Numbered from the stretch's first letter, positions 1 through 11,584 are shown. The stretch: DNA of 64,000 nt from Zingiber officinale (GCF_018446385.1 NC_056000.1:54034722-54098721), one strand, 5' to 3'. Notes: generated by a model from the sequence alone, not told the origin. Numbers and translations are program-made.

Positions 1-96
1 ACCCAGGAGTGTTTTCAAACCATCATTCTACTCTGCAATCCTTCCCAAGCATCACTATACTTGCAAGTCCTACATTTCAACACATTCCTCTCCACT

Positions 97-215
97 AACT
101 ACAAGTATCCTAAATATGTTACAACCTATTTCAACACATCGGATTGTAACTACAAGTATCCTAAATATGATACAACCTATTTCACTATATCAAACTGTAA
201 TTACAAAAATCCTAT
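97..215. repeat. Short tandem repeat, about 51-bp unit, 2-3 copies
   Basis: The phrase actacaagtatcctaaatat recurs with a period of about 50 bases and a third, diverged copy follows. It lies in AT-rich sequence at the left edge of the fossil CACTA element. The two overlapping small ORFs here arise from the repeat and are not genes. Confidence 0.7.
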
Positions 216-715
216 TATGTTTCAATCTAACATGGAGAGCATGGGATGCCTTCTTAAAATTCTTATCATATGAAAATATCTCAAATGATGAAAACACAAA
301 ATAGTCAAGATCAATTAGTTGATACTGGGCTAGCATTTAGTACTCATGATTACTTTGCTGCAAATAAAACTTCAATCATAATTCATAATTCTAGCTAATA
401 ATGTAGTAGTTGCACATTTCAACAAGTTTATAAAAAGAACAATGTCCTTATTTAACTCTTCCATTAACTCTTCAAAAGCAACTCATAAAAAAAAAAATAA
501 ATAAATTTACAAGTACAACATGTTCAACTAAGGATGTGTTATTTAATATTTACTTTTTCTCCAACATATAATTTTGGTTCACCAACCTTGTTAAAAATAA
601 ATAACAATATTAATTAAAATAAAAATTGAAAGGTTCATAATCCATGAATTAATGTTTAAAAACACTAATTATATATAAGACAACATTCATACATAATAAA
701 ATCATGAAGAACCAT

Positions 716-2022
716 TGTTGGATCGAAAAGAATTTAGATATCTCCACAATGACATGATATTGTCCACTTTGGGCCTAGACCCTCATGGCTTTGCTCTTGG
801 GCTCTCCCCAAAAGGCCTCATGCCAATGGAGATATCTTTTCTCTTATAAACCCATGATCTTTCCCATGTGTTTTCAATATGGGACTATGTTTGCAACCTT
901 GTAACAACAAGGTTGCAAACATAGTCCCATATTGAAAACACATGGGAAAGATCATGGGTTTATAAGAGAAAAGATATCTCCATTGGCATGAGACCTATTG
1001 GGTAGAGCCCAAGAGCAAAACCATGAGGGCTTAGGCCCAAAGTGGACAATATCATACCATTGTGGAGATATCTAAATTCTTTTCGATCCAACAATTGGTA
1101 TCAGAGCCCGGACTACCAGAAGGTTTAACCGCCAACTGTGCACAAGAGCTATGGTCTGATTGAGCCATGTGAGTATAATATTGACCTCGAATAAAGAAAG
1201 TATAAGCTCCTATGTTCGGATCAAGAGGACCAGACATCAGGCAGGAAGTCCTAGTAGGTCGGGTGGACTGAAGGGCAAGAAGACCTGGTGGGTTGAGGAT
1301 CGGACATGAGAAGCCTATGGTCCTTTGTTTGAGGGGGGATTGTTGGGGTTGCAAAGTTGAAAACATAGTCCCATATTGAAAATACATGGGAAAGATCATG
1401 AGTTTGTAAGAGAAAAGATATCTCCATTGGTATGAGGCCTTTTGGGAAGAGCCCAAGAGCAAACCCATGAGGGCTTAGGCACAAAGTGGACAATATCATG
1501 TCATTATGGAGATATCTAAATTCTTTTCGATCTTACACTTGCAACCCCAACAATCCCCCCCTCAAACAAAAGACCATAGGCTTTCCATGTTCGATCCTCG
1601 ACCCACTAGGTCTTCCTGCCCCTTGGTCCACCCGACCTACTAGGACTTCCTTGCCTAGTCGCAACTAGGACTTCCTGCCTGATGTCTGGTCCTCTTGATC
1701 CGAACATAGGAGCCCCCACTTTCTTTGTTCGAGGTCAATATTGTACCCGCATGGCTCAATCAGACCATAGCTCTTGCGTACAGTCGGCGGTTAAACCTTT
1801 TGGCAGTCCGGGCTTTGATACCAATTGTTGGATCGAAAGAATTTAGATATCTCCACAATGTCATGATAGTGTTCACTTTGGGCCTAGGCCCTCATGGCTT
1901 TGCTCTTGGGCTCTCCCCAAAAGGTTTCATGTCAATGGAGATATCTTTTTCTCTTATAAACCCATGATCTTTCCCATGTATTTCCAATATGGGACTATGT
2001 TTGTAACCTTGCAACCCCAACA
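716..2022 (-). mobile_element. Composite of two TRIM elements (LTR-kin, copia-type primer site), one inside the other
   Basis: The whole block is bounded by a perfect 5-bp duplication, ACCAT, at 711-715 and 2023-2027. The outer element is on the minus strand: LTR 1826-2022, internal region 1553-1825, and a second LTR split into 716-901 and 1538-1552. LTRs are about 195 bp with TGTTGG...CCAACA ends. Next to the LTR lies a primer-binding site like that of Ty1/copia elements (tggtatcagagc, or its mutated form). A G-rich polypurine stretch precedes the other LTR. There is no coding region; total unit length is about 650 bp, typical of terminal-repeat retrotransposons in miniature. Fossil, non-autonomous. 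Confidence 0.85.
902..1537 (+). mobile_element. Inner TRIM element inserted in the LTR of the outer TRIM
   Basis: LTRs lie at about 902-1092 and 1341-1537 and the internal region at 1093-1340. The internal region starts with ttggtatcagagcc and ends with the purine run gaggggggat. It is the same family as its host element but in the opposite orientation, so the host LTR (716-901) and the inner 5' LTR form a near-perfect palindrome of about 185-bp arms. The exact left edge is blurred by a few bases. No coding capacity. Confidence 0.75.
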
Positions 2023-2051
2023 ACCATCACCACCATCATCGTGGTCGTCGT

Positions 2052-4450
2052 TGTAACACCCCAAATTTTATTATTTGGAGTTCTAAAAGTACCTATAAAT
2101 ATTTATAAATGCTTTAGAAATATTCTAGAGATTTTTAGAAATTTTTAGAGTATTTTTATGTAATTTTTGGAGTTCTTTTAGTATTTTTACCAAATGAAAT
2201 AAGTTACAGGCAAACAGAGATTGAGCCGAGGTTCGAATCGGAAACCTCTGGTTAAGCAAAGCCTTAAGTTGTTTTGGCTGACCAGGAACCCAGCAGGGTC
2301 GTGCTGGTTAAGGAAAGAGCGGAAATAATTTAAGTAGTAATAGTTAACAGAAATATTTAGGTATTAAAAGGAAGATAAGAGAGGAACCTAGGATTATTTT
2401 CCCGTGACCTAAACCCTTTCTTTTCTCCCTCTCGCGTGCAACGGTGACTTGCTTGGGCGGAAGACGAAACCGAAGCTAGGGCTTCGTCTCCGGCGGCCGG
2501 CGAAGGGCTAATTCCGTGAGCTCTTTACGGAATAGAGACCTCCTTGTTGAAGAGAACCCGTGGGCACGAAGAAGAGCCAAAATCTCAAGCATCTCTGAAA
2601 CCCTAGAAGCCTTCTTGTTCGCTTGTAAGTCCAAGAACGAGGTAAGTGCTCCTCACCTGCAGTAGGAGTAGCTTTGGAGTTGTTTCTTCTCGTTTTTCCA
2701 AAGCATGATGTAGGGAGCAATGTATTGATGTTGCTACCGTGTATCTCAAAGAAAGGAAATAGATTTGTTTGTTTAGCATGTGGTTGGTTGGTTCGGATTT
2801 TGTAGTTGGAAATTCGGAATTTGGATTTCTTCAGATTTCGGAATATGTTGTTTATGGTTTGGTATTTTCAGATTTCGGTTTAGTTTTCCTCTTGGCTTCG
2901 GAACATGTTGTACAGAATTGAGATTTGTTGTGGGCTAAGAGTAATTCTGAGATTTGTCTTCTCTTTTCATTTCTGCAGTAGCTAGTTTAAGGAATTCTGT
3001 TGCTCTATAATAAAGAAACTTGGAGTTTGCTTGTATGTGGAATATAGGTGTCCTATTAAACTCTTTAGAGGAGTATGAACAGCTCTTTAGAGTTGATGTG
3101 CAGTACAGGTTGTGCCCTGAAAGGGGTTCGAACAGGTTCTTTAGTATGCAACCAGAATTTTCTTTATTTTGTTATCAGTAACTAGGCATGAACAATTCGT
3201 AGTAGAAGTGCAGATTTTTATTGAGCTTGAATGCAGATTTTCGTTAAGCTTGTATGTAGATTTTTATTAAGCTTGAATGCAGGTTTTTGTTAAACTTGTA
3301 TGCAGATTTTTATTGAGCTTGAATGCAGATTTTCGTTAAGCTTGTATGCAGATTTTTATTAAGCTTGAATGCAGATTTTTGTTAAGCTTGTATGCAGATT
3401 TTTTGTTAAGATTGTATGCAGTAATTTGTTTAAACATTTCAGTTTTGTAAGAGGCATTCTTCTATTAGAAGTATTAACAAGAACAAGTATTTTACTTGAA
3501 GAGGCTAGTACCCGACTTCCGAGGTTGTCGTTAAATAAATCTAGTGACTAATTCCGAGGTCTTTGCCCTGGTAAGACCAAGGTCTTTACCCTCGTAGAAC
3601 TGGTGGCTCGCTACCTCAGTTTCTATTAGGGAACGCGCAATGGTACTAAGCCTGGGCCCAAGAGATTATTATTTTAAAGTATAAAAGTATAAGTTTTTGA
3701 ACAAGTGAAATAAGCTTCACATATGTTTAAAAATAAGCAAGTTTAGTTTTCTTTTATGCTAGCATGTTGTTTAGAACCTTCTTGCTGTTATTTGCTATTA
3801 GATGAGCAGTTTTACATGTTTAGCATTCCAGTATGTTTTGTTTCTTCTGTTATTAGATGAGCATGAGTAGTATTTTCTTTTAAGCATTCAGTTTTTAGAT
3901 TTCTTCCTATTCACATGCATATTCGAGTTTTGTGAGTTAGATAGCGCTTACTAAGCATTTTGCTTATAGTTGCATTTTCTCTTACTGCAAATAAAGGAAA
4001 GGAAAAGTTATAGCGAAGGAAAGCGACAAGGAGGTGTGGATGGATGTGTGATGTTTGGACTATGGAAGTCTTGGGACTTAGTTTAAAAATTTATTAAGAT
4101 TTTGTATTCAGCATGTTGGAACTATTCTTTCATGTTGTTAGATTTGCTCATTGGATATTTTATGTTTTAGAACTCTTTCTTTTAATTGCTATGCACATTG
4201 GTTTATTATCTAAGTTGTATCATTGTTGCATGCTTGTGTAGATTGATATGTTTTTAGTTGCGAACATATACTTGAGTAGAATGTTGGGATGAGTTATTTA
4301 TGTTTTCTACTGTTACTAATTGCATGCTTTGAGTTTTTGAGAGTTTTAAGTATTGATATTTACATGCGAGCAATATTAGTTAAGTATAGTTAGTAGTCCA
4401 GTAGCGTCCCACCCTCACAGACTAGTAGGGAGGAGGGTGGGGTCGTTATA
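2052..4450 (+). mobile_element. Solo LTR, Ty3/gypsy type (probably Tekay/Del-like), 2.4 kb
   Basis: The element begins TGTAACACCCC and ends GGGGTCGTTATA. It is flanked by a perfect 5-bp duplication, GTCGT, at 2047-2051 and 4451-4455. The TGTAACACCC start is typical of large LTRs of plant Tekay/Del chromoviruses; the family call is from memory of that pattern. No internal retrotransposon sequence is present, so it is a solo LTR left by recombination. It interrupts the acidic tail of the CACTA transposase. It contains a 24-25-bp tandem repeat at 3205-3421. Confidence 0.85.
3205..3421. repeat. Tandem repeat inside the gypsy LTR, ~24-25-bp unit, about 8-9 copies
   Basis: The unit tgcagatttttattaagctt recurs with small variations such as gagctt, cgttaagctt and tgttaagctt. 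Alternate units end in gaatgcag or gtatgcag, so there is a higher-order period of two units. The repeat lies entirely in the LTR. Confidence 0.85.
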
Positions 4451-4664
4451 GTCGTCACCATCATCATTGTCATCGGGAGGAATCTGACTTAGAGAGAAAC
4501 TCAATTGAAGATGTTGTATGATCAAGTTTTATTGTTAGCGCATCTCTCTCATTTCTTAATCCCTTTATGCCCTTTCTTCATCTCTTTGCAATAATATTTC
4601 CTTTAGATTGCTAACCTCTTCAGTCAAGGTATTTATTGGGCCCTCGGTGTTGGTGAGGTGGAAG

Positions 4665-7193
4665 TGTTGGAATGTATACTAAAAGCCTAACTTTTTGTAT
4701 AAACATTTATTTAGAAATAAGAATCACATTGGTCAAATGTCTACATTTATGCTAAGTGTAGTTGTCCGTTTAGTTTATATTGTATATAACATGGTGTGAG
4801 GAGACACACAGAAGTTCATATTATCAGTTCCTTATAAATTATAAATAGTTGCTCACGACCAAGATGGAATGGGACAAACCATTGAAGTAGTTGTAGTGTA
4901 ATTAGGTATTAGTTTATCTTGACTAATAAATTACACTAGTACACTATGAGTGTATTGAGCAAGATCATTTGAGGTAGTATCTTTTTATACTGACTATATA
5001 AAAAAATAATACTTCTATTATTATGGAAGTGTGTACTCTTAATAATGATATAATAACAAGCACATATACTTAATATTTATTTCTTTAATTTATCAAAGGG
5101 TGCAATTTAGCTTGTTAAATCAATAGACCCGATAAGTTGGGAAATGATATTATTTATATGGTGTGTTGTTGATTATAGAATGAAATTATGTCCTAGTAAT
5201 CTAGGTTGATGATGTCCCTTTGAGGAGCTCATAAGGATTGTCATGTAAACCCTATAGGTGGACTTAGTCCGACATGACAATAAGGTTGAGTGGTACTACT
5301 CTTAGAGTTAGATAATAATTAAGTGAGTTGTCAGTAACTCATTTAATTAGTGGGCATTCAATATCTTAAAATAGGGAGACTAACACACTCATGATAAGAA
5401 GGAGCTCATATAGTAATATGGGATTGGTGTGGTAGTGCAATAATAACTCTTTAGTAGAATGAGATATTATTAATGAACTTGAGTTGGGTGTTCGGGGTGA
5501 ACACGGGAAGCTCAAGCTCATCGGGAGACTAAAACTAATTCCTCCTCTCGGTCCCTATTGTAGTCTCTTATTTTTAAAGTCTTATATCCACCAAAAACCC
5601 AACTTCTTAGCCACTTCTTGGTGGTCGGCCAAGCCTAGCTTGGAGCCCAAGCTAGGGCCGGCCAAATCAAACCAAGTTGTGAGCCAAATTGTGGTCGACC
5701 CTAGCTTGGAGCCCAAGCAAGGGTGGCCGACCACATATAGATTAAGAGGAGATTTTAAATTTTAAATCTTTCCGTATGTGGAAGCCATGGTTTTAAAAAA
5801 GAGTTTTTAAAATTTTAAATCTTTCCGTATGTGGAAGCTATAGTTTTTAAAAAGAGTTTTTAAAAATTTTAAATCTTTCCTTTTATAGCTTTCTACACAG
5901 GATTAAGAGAAAGGTTTGATATCTTTCCTTATTTTTAGTTAAAAGGAAGGTTTTAATTTTTGATAAAACTTTCATTTTTAGCAACCATCCACATGTTTTA
6001 AAAGAAAGATTTTAATTTATATAATTTTCCTTTTACAACCAACAAGGGATTTAAAGAAAAAAAAATTTAATTAAAATTTCTTACCTGAAATAAATAAGGA
6101 AGTTTTAATTTTATGTTTAAAACTTTCCTTGTTTGGAATTAAAGGGGTGTCCGACCATGACAAGAAGAAAAGGAAGTTTTAATTTTTTGTTTTAAAACTT
6201 TCCTTTTTAGTTATTGGAAAGGAATATAAGGAAGTTTTAATTATGTTTAAAAATTTCCTTATTTGCCAAGACCAAGGAATATAAAAGAGGAGGAGGGGGT
6301 GCCTCACCGAAGAACACATCTTCTATTCCTCTCCTCTCTTCCTTGGTGGTGCCCGACCCTTTGCTCTTCCTCTTCTCTTCATCTTTGTGGCCGGTGGCAT
6401 CAAGACTTGAAGGTTGAATTGGTGGTCGGTTCATGCTTGGAGAAGAAAGAGACATTGTTTCCTAGCATCCCTTGGAGCTTGGTTGGTGACCGAACTTCAT
6501 CAGCTCTTGGAGAAAGTTGGTGGCTGAAACTTGGAAGGAAGAAGAAGGCTTGGGTGGATTCTCGTCTTGGTAGATCGTCGCCCACACGACGTCCGAGATA
6601 AGAAGAGGAATACAATAGAAGATCAAGAAGTCTATAAGTTACAAGAGGTATAACTAGTTATTAGTTTTCGCATCATATCTAGTTCATCTTTTGTATAGAT
6701 ATTGAAAACCAAACACAAGAGGTTATCAGTTTTAATTATCATTTTTTTTATCTATATTCATTTCGATTTCATGTTTCGATAATGTGTTTCTATTGAGGTC
6801 TCTGTATTTAAACCTAGTTTACTGTGAGAAGTTTAAATATATGATTTCTTTGAAAGGCTTTGTCTAGGCAGTGGTGATGATCCCATATCCAAGAAGACCT
6901 AGTGTCTCACCACGTTTGACCTGGAATCCGATCCTTGAAATAGATATTTGATCAACTTCTGTATTATGGTTTAACTTAGGAAGATATTATCGGTTGAACT
7001 TAGAGTAAGAATGTTAAGTTTCGTTCTCAATCCAAGTTTAACTTCTAAAGGAGAAATTTAGATTAATAATGTTAAGTATCGTTTGCAATCCAAATTTAAC
7101 TTTAGTAGAGCACATGGGTAGCTAGGATAGTTCTATGCTTGTACAAATTTTTGTATAGGGGAACTAGGACGGTATTCCAAATAACAACCGACA
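4665..7193 (+). mobile_element. Solo LTR, 2.5 kb, TGTTGG...CCGACA ends (probably copia-type)
   Basis: It starts TGTTGGAATGTATAC and ends in aaccgaca. It has a perfect 5-bp target duplication, GGAAG, at 4660-4664 and 7194-7198. There is no internal region or second LTR. The flanks on both sides belong to the coiled-coil end of the CACTA transposase, so it is a clean insertion into that gene. Superfamily is inferred from the terminal bases only; the small ORFs within (for example 6263-6601) show no recognisable domain. Confidence 0.8.
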
Positions 7194-7846
7194 GGAAGAA
7201 GATGTATCAGTTATTCTTTGGGTTATGCACAAGGAACTTATTCCTAATATCCTTCTCCTTTTTGGTCTTCCATTGGCCTCTAGCCATGAACTCAAATTAT
7301 TGCCCTTCATCAAAAAAAAATCCCTTGAATATTGACATCAGCTTGTGAGCATGTCTAGGCTAGCTCAAACTCATCATATTTTTCCTATTTTTAAAGCGCA
7401 TATGATATTAATTAGATATAATAGAAATACATATAATATTAGGAGAGAGAAGAAACTTAACTATAAAATCTAAATTATACATTAAAATTAAATAAATAAT
7501 AATCCTAACCTTTACTGCTTTTGCTCTAGCCCTACTCCAAGTCTTATCTTTTTTTGTAAAAGTGTATGTGAAAGTATCTATGAAAGCATGCTCCTTCCCC
7601 ATCACTCTAGTCTAAAAAAAACATGGTTACAAATAATAAAATAATTTGATATAGATAAAAAATTATTAAGAGAGTTAAAAAATTACCAATCTCCATCTAT
7701 GTTAATGGAGCCTTCCGCATATATCGTAGAGGAGTCACCAAAATTGTAAGATTAATTCATTCTATTCAGGTTACTCCTTTGCTTACTCTTCTCCGTTGCC
7801 CAAAAGTTGGTGATCCTCTCCCAATTTTCAGCGGTGATAAAGTTTG

Positions 7847-7865
7847 CCCCCCCCCCCCCCCCCCC
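7847..7865 (+). repeat. Homopolymer of 19 cytosines
   Basis: A run of 19 C lies in the fossil CACTA transposase, where the minus strand would read poly-G. Its length may be inaccurate because homopolymers are error-prone in sequencing. Confidence 0.9.
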
Positions 7866-8420
7866 AATTCTTGGCATAATTCAATATATGCCTGATGTGA
7901 TCGTCATATTTTTTTAAAATATTCTTTTAATCTTCATTTCATCTGTCGGGTTTCAATTATTTAGCCATTAAAATGGAAAAAATAATAATGTATTATATAT
8001 TCACTTTAAATTTGAATATAAACTCAAGACAATATACCTTGAACTCGCTCAACCATAGTTCTTTTGTGGCCGGTGAAGTGCTTGAATAGGTCATTGATTC
8101 TCCACCCCAATGGTTATTCACGATTGTATTGATTTCATGAATAACTTATACAAGATTTTTAAATCTGAATTTAATTACAAACAAATAATATTAAATAATT
8201 AAGATAGATCAGAAAATAAAATATTTTATAGTACTTAAGAATCTTCGATGGGGACTACAAAAGCACTATCATTTCTAAACTCAGTAAATGAGTTTCTTGT
8301 CGAGTCAGGAAGATTTGTGGGGGTTGGTAACTACACTGGCAATGGTATTGGCGATGACGAATGTGAAGGTGCTGGAGAAGGTGTATGAGATGGTCCTACC
8401 TGATCAGGGAGTGACATAGG

Positions 8421-9270
8421 TAGGGGTGGGATCGGGCCGGGAACCGTCCCGTAACCCCCTTACCCAATACCCGTCTCGATAAGAATTGAGATTTTTTTTC
8501 CTCCCGATCCCGTACCCCAAAGTGTCGGGATCCGAATGTTCGGGATCGGGTAGGGACCTGTAAGAATATCCCGAAAAATATTTTTAAAAAAAAAAAAAAT
8601 CTATGGAGACTCAAACAATTTTTTAGTACAATACAAATAAATTAAAACGATTTCGTGGTACATAACCATTAAAAACTAAAATATCTTCCTAGGACATCAT
8701 AAATATATTAAAACTAATAAAAAAAAACTAAAACTACTACTTAGTTTATACTTTATACCTAATACAAGAAAATCTAAAAATAAAAGTTATCATGTCAGTC
8801 ATTGTATCAATAATAAATTGATGATATGATGACCTTAGTCCTTAGAAATGCTTGGATTCAACCAAAAAAGATCACAACAATTATTCTTTATATCATTTTA
8901 TCAGTTTTCATATGCTAAAATAAACTAACTGACAATCTTCTTCACACATTACCAGTAAATTATTTAGAAACAAAATTATGATGAAGTATGAGAAAAATGG
9001 AGATACAAAAAAAAATAAACATAATGGTTAGATGCTTAAAATATAAAAAAAATAATATTTTTAAGATAAAAATAATATTATAATATAATCGGGTCAGGAT
9101 GGAATTCCCATCGGGAGAAAAACATTTCCCGATCCCTTTCCCGATAGTGATCGGGATGGGAAAAATCCCGAACCTTCGGGTCGGGAAAATGTCGGGTTGG
9201 GAAATTTTCGGGTCGGAGATGGGATGGGATTCGGGAAAGGTCGGGATTTTCAGGATTTTTTCCAACCCTA
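8421..9270. mobile_element. Non-autonomous hAT element, 850 bp
   Basis: Terminal inverted repeats are TAGGGGTGG and CCAACCCTA. An 8-bp duplication, GACATAGG, is perfect at 8413-8420 and 9271-9278; both features define hAT elements. The subterminal 150 bases on each side are full of cgggat/atcccg motifs in both orientations, while the core is AT-rich. It carries no transposase and sits in the Pro/Ser-rich N-terminal part of the CACTA ORF. ORFs at 8960-9331 and nearby are by-products of the repeats. Confidence 0.9.
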
Positions 9271-9479
9271 GACATAGGTACACTAACAAGTAATGAATCT
9301 GTTTGATCCTATGATCTCTGTTTATGTCCACCCCATCAAAACATATGCTGAAAATTCTAATATAGGATAAAGTAAATTGAAATTTTGATGCATAAAAAAA
9401 ACATTAAAAAACTTACCATATTTATATAAAGCTCAGAGAATAAGGTGGAAAAAAATATGAGATGTCACCTCTATAAGAA

Positions 9480-11230
9480 TAAGCCCTCCATATTTAGGGC
9501 TTCTAATTTTATTTTTTTTTTACAATTCTAGGATGAATCTTGGATTCATCCACAATTTTGAGATGTATCCAGGATTCATCCACAAATATGGGATGAATCC
9601 AAGTTCATCCCAGAATTGTAAAAATAAAAATAAATAAATCGAAAGCCTTAAATATGGACCTAGAGTTGTTGGAATTTTATGAAACAAATTTCTATGTATT
9701 TGTATTTTCCTCCTGATCATAAAAATATTTTCATCCATAATTTTGACCTAATATGTTTTATGTGTTGATTTTTAATATAAATTAGGTCAAATTTGGGTTA
9801 AAAATTACCACACTCAATATATTATATTAAAATTATAGATGAAGATATTTTTATGATCAAGAGAAAAGTATGAACATATAGAAACTTATTTTATGAAATT
9901 CTGATATCTCTAGGTCTATATTTAGGGCTTCTGATTTTTTTTTTTTTTTTTGTAAATCTAGGATGAATCCAGAATTCATTCCCAATTCTGGGATAAATCC
10001 AGGATTCATCCCCAAATCTGGAACGATGGATGAATCTAGGATTCATCCTAAAATTGTAAAAATAAAAAAATAAAAAATATTTGGAAGCCTTAAATATGAA
10101 CCTAGAGATGTTAGAATTTCATGAAATAAGTTTCTATGTGTTCGTATTTTTCTCTTGATCATAAACATATCCTCATTCATAATTTTGGTCTAATATATTT
10201 CATGTGGTGATTTTTAATATGAATTAGGTCAAATTTAGGTTAAAAATCACCACACTCGATATATTAGGTTAAAATTATGGATAAGGATATTTTTATGATC
10301 AAGAGAAAAGTATGAACACATAGAAACTTGTTTCATAAAATTTTAACATCTTTAGGTTCATATTCAGGGCTTCCGATTATTTTTTTTATTTTTTACAAAT
10401 TTGGGACTAATCTTGTATTCGTCCCAGATTTTGAGATAAATCGGAAGTTTTAAATATGGATCTAAAGATGTCAGAATTTTATGAAACAACTTTATATATA
10501 TTTATAATATTCTCCTGATCATTAAAATATACTCATGAATAATTTTGACTTAATATATTGAGTTTGGTGTTTTATTAACATGAATTAGTCAAATTCAGGC
10601 TAAAAAATCACCACACTTAATATATTAGTTTAAAATTATAGATACGGATATTTTTATAATCAAGAGATATATACGAACACATAGAAACTTATTTCTTGAA
10701 ATTCCGACATCTCTAGGTCAATATTTAGAGCTTCCAATTCTTTTTCCTTTTTTTCTTTTTCTTTTTGTAATTCTAGGACGAATCTTGGATTCGTCCCAGA
10801 TTTGGGGACAAATCTTGGATTCGTCCTAGAATTGCATCAATAACAAAAAGAAAAAATAATTGGAAGTCTAAATATGTATCTAGAGACGTCAGAATTTTAT
10901 GAAACAAGTTTTTATGTGTTTGTATTTTTCTCTTTATCATAAAAATGTCTTTCTCTACAATTTTAACCTAATATATTGGGTGTGGTAATTTTTTAATCTG
11001 AATTTAACCTAATTTATGTTAAAAAATCACCACACTCAATATATTATGTCAAAATTATGAATAAGACATTTTTATGATAAGGAGAATAATATGAACATAT
11101 AAAAACTTATTTCATGAAATTCTGATACCTTTAAGTACATATTTAGGGGCTTTCGATTTTTTTTTTTTTTTTTTTTACAAGCTTGGGACGAATCCTGGAT
11201 TCGTCTCAGATTTAGGGATGAATCCTGGAT
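9480..11230. repeat. Array of alternately inverted ~210-bp repeats (about four ~420-bp units)
   Basis: The phrase ttagggcttctgatttttt recurs in variant form near 9495, 9915, 10362, 10724 and 11141. The reversed phrase (aaagccttaaatatggacct) recurs near 9640, 10088, 10447 and 10863. Between each pair lies a second palindrome built on gacctaatat...aaattaggtc and tgatcataaaaat...atttttatgatcaag. The array is therefore a chain of half-units in alternating orientation. It lies in the subterminal zone of the CACTA element, next to the terminus at 11584. It also contains gatgaatcctggattcatc palindromes. Confidence 0.8.
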
Positions 11231-11584
11231 TCATCGTAGATTTGACTTTATTAAAATATTAAGTTTCTATAACTAATTTTAAATTCGTCATAAAATATGC
11301 AAAGAATTATTAATTTGTCGCAGAATTTACAACAAATCTCATTTTCGTTGCAAAAGTACCAACGAATATTTTGTTTGTCACATAAGTTGGAACGAAAATT
11401 AAATTTCGTTGTAACTTGGTTACAAAATTTATGACAAAATATTATTTGTTGCTAACGAAAATATTTTGTTGTAAAGCAACTTTGGGATGAATTTTTATTT
11501 TGTCACTAAATTTATTGTCGATTTGGCATGAAAATTATTTGTCCCTAAATTTCGTCCATAATCCATTGATTTTTTTTTATAGTG
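11231..11584 (-). mobile_element. CACTA subterminal region and terminus
   Basis: Many short copies of an acgaaa/tttcgt-type motif in both orientations (tttcgttgtaa, aacgaaaat, gacgaatt-like) precede the terminal ttttttttttatagtg. Dense short inverted motifs beside the terminus are the usual transposase-binding zone in CACTA elements. Confidence 0.75.

Larger units (their letters stand above)
702..9340 (-). pseudogene. CACTA transposase-associated ORF (Ptta/Transposase_24-like), disrupted
   Basis: Read right to left, the pieces follow the order of plant Ptta/En/Spm proteins. A Pro/Ser-rich N-terminal part is at about 9340-8300 (VGPSHTPSPAPSHSSSP). An aromatic segment ending in TKELWLSEFKV lies near 8050-8110. 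The core contains ENWERITNFWA and SKQRSNLNRMN near 7755-7845, then a DGDW stretch. The FTYTFTKKDKTWSRARAKA segment at about 7500-7590 matches the family's T-H-kkD-g-w motif. A coiled-coil piece (LTEEVSNLKEILLQRDEE) is at 4580-4640. The acidic tail DDNDDGDD, DHDDGGDGSS and a TGA at 702-704 are read by skipping the LTR and TRIM insertions. An in-frame stop follows NRM-N and several lie in the 4456-4664 piece, so it is dead even without the insertions. Introns were not resolved. Confidence 0.7.
1..11584 (-). mobile_element. Fossil CACTA (En/Spm) DNA transposon with nested insertions; one terminus at 11584
   Basis: The right end reads ttttttttttatagtg, the complement of a CACTA terminus (CACTATAAAAAAAATC), followed by cat as a possible 3-bp target duplication. 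Subterminal repeats fill 9480-11584 and a Ptta/En/Spm-type transposase reading frame runs leftward from about 9350 to a stop at 702-704. The other terminus is not visible and probably lies left of the window. Four later elements sit inside it: the TRIM pair 716-2022, LTR 2052-4450, LTR 4665-7193 and hAT 8421-9270. Without them the CACTA sequence visible here is only about 4.6 kb. The left limit at base 1 is the window edge, not an observed boundary. Confidence 0.8.

Noticed and set aside
1052-1967. Small ORFs of 60-138 codons
   Set aside because: All lie in the non-coding TRIM LTRs and internal regions and mirror each other because of the palindrome.
9480-11230. CRISPR-like array
   Set aside because: The repeats are large, alternating in orientation and diverged, and the window is plant nuclear DNA.
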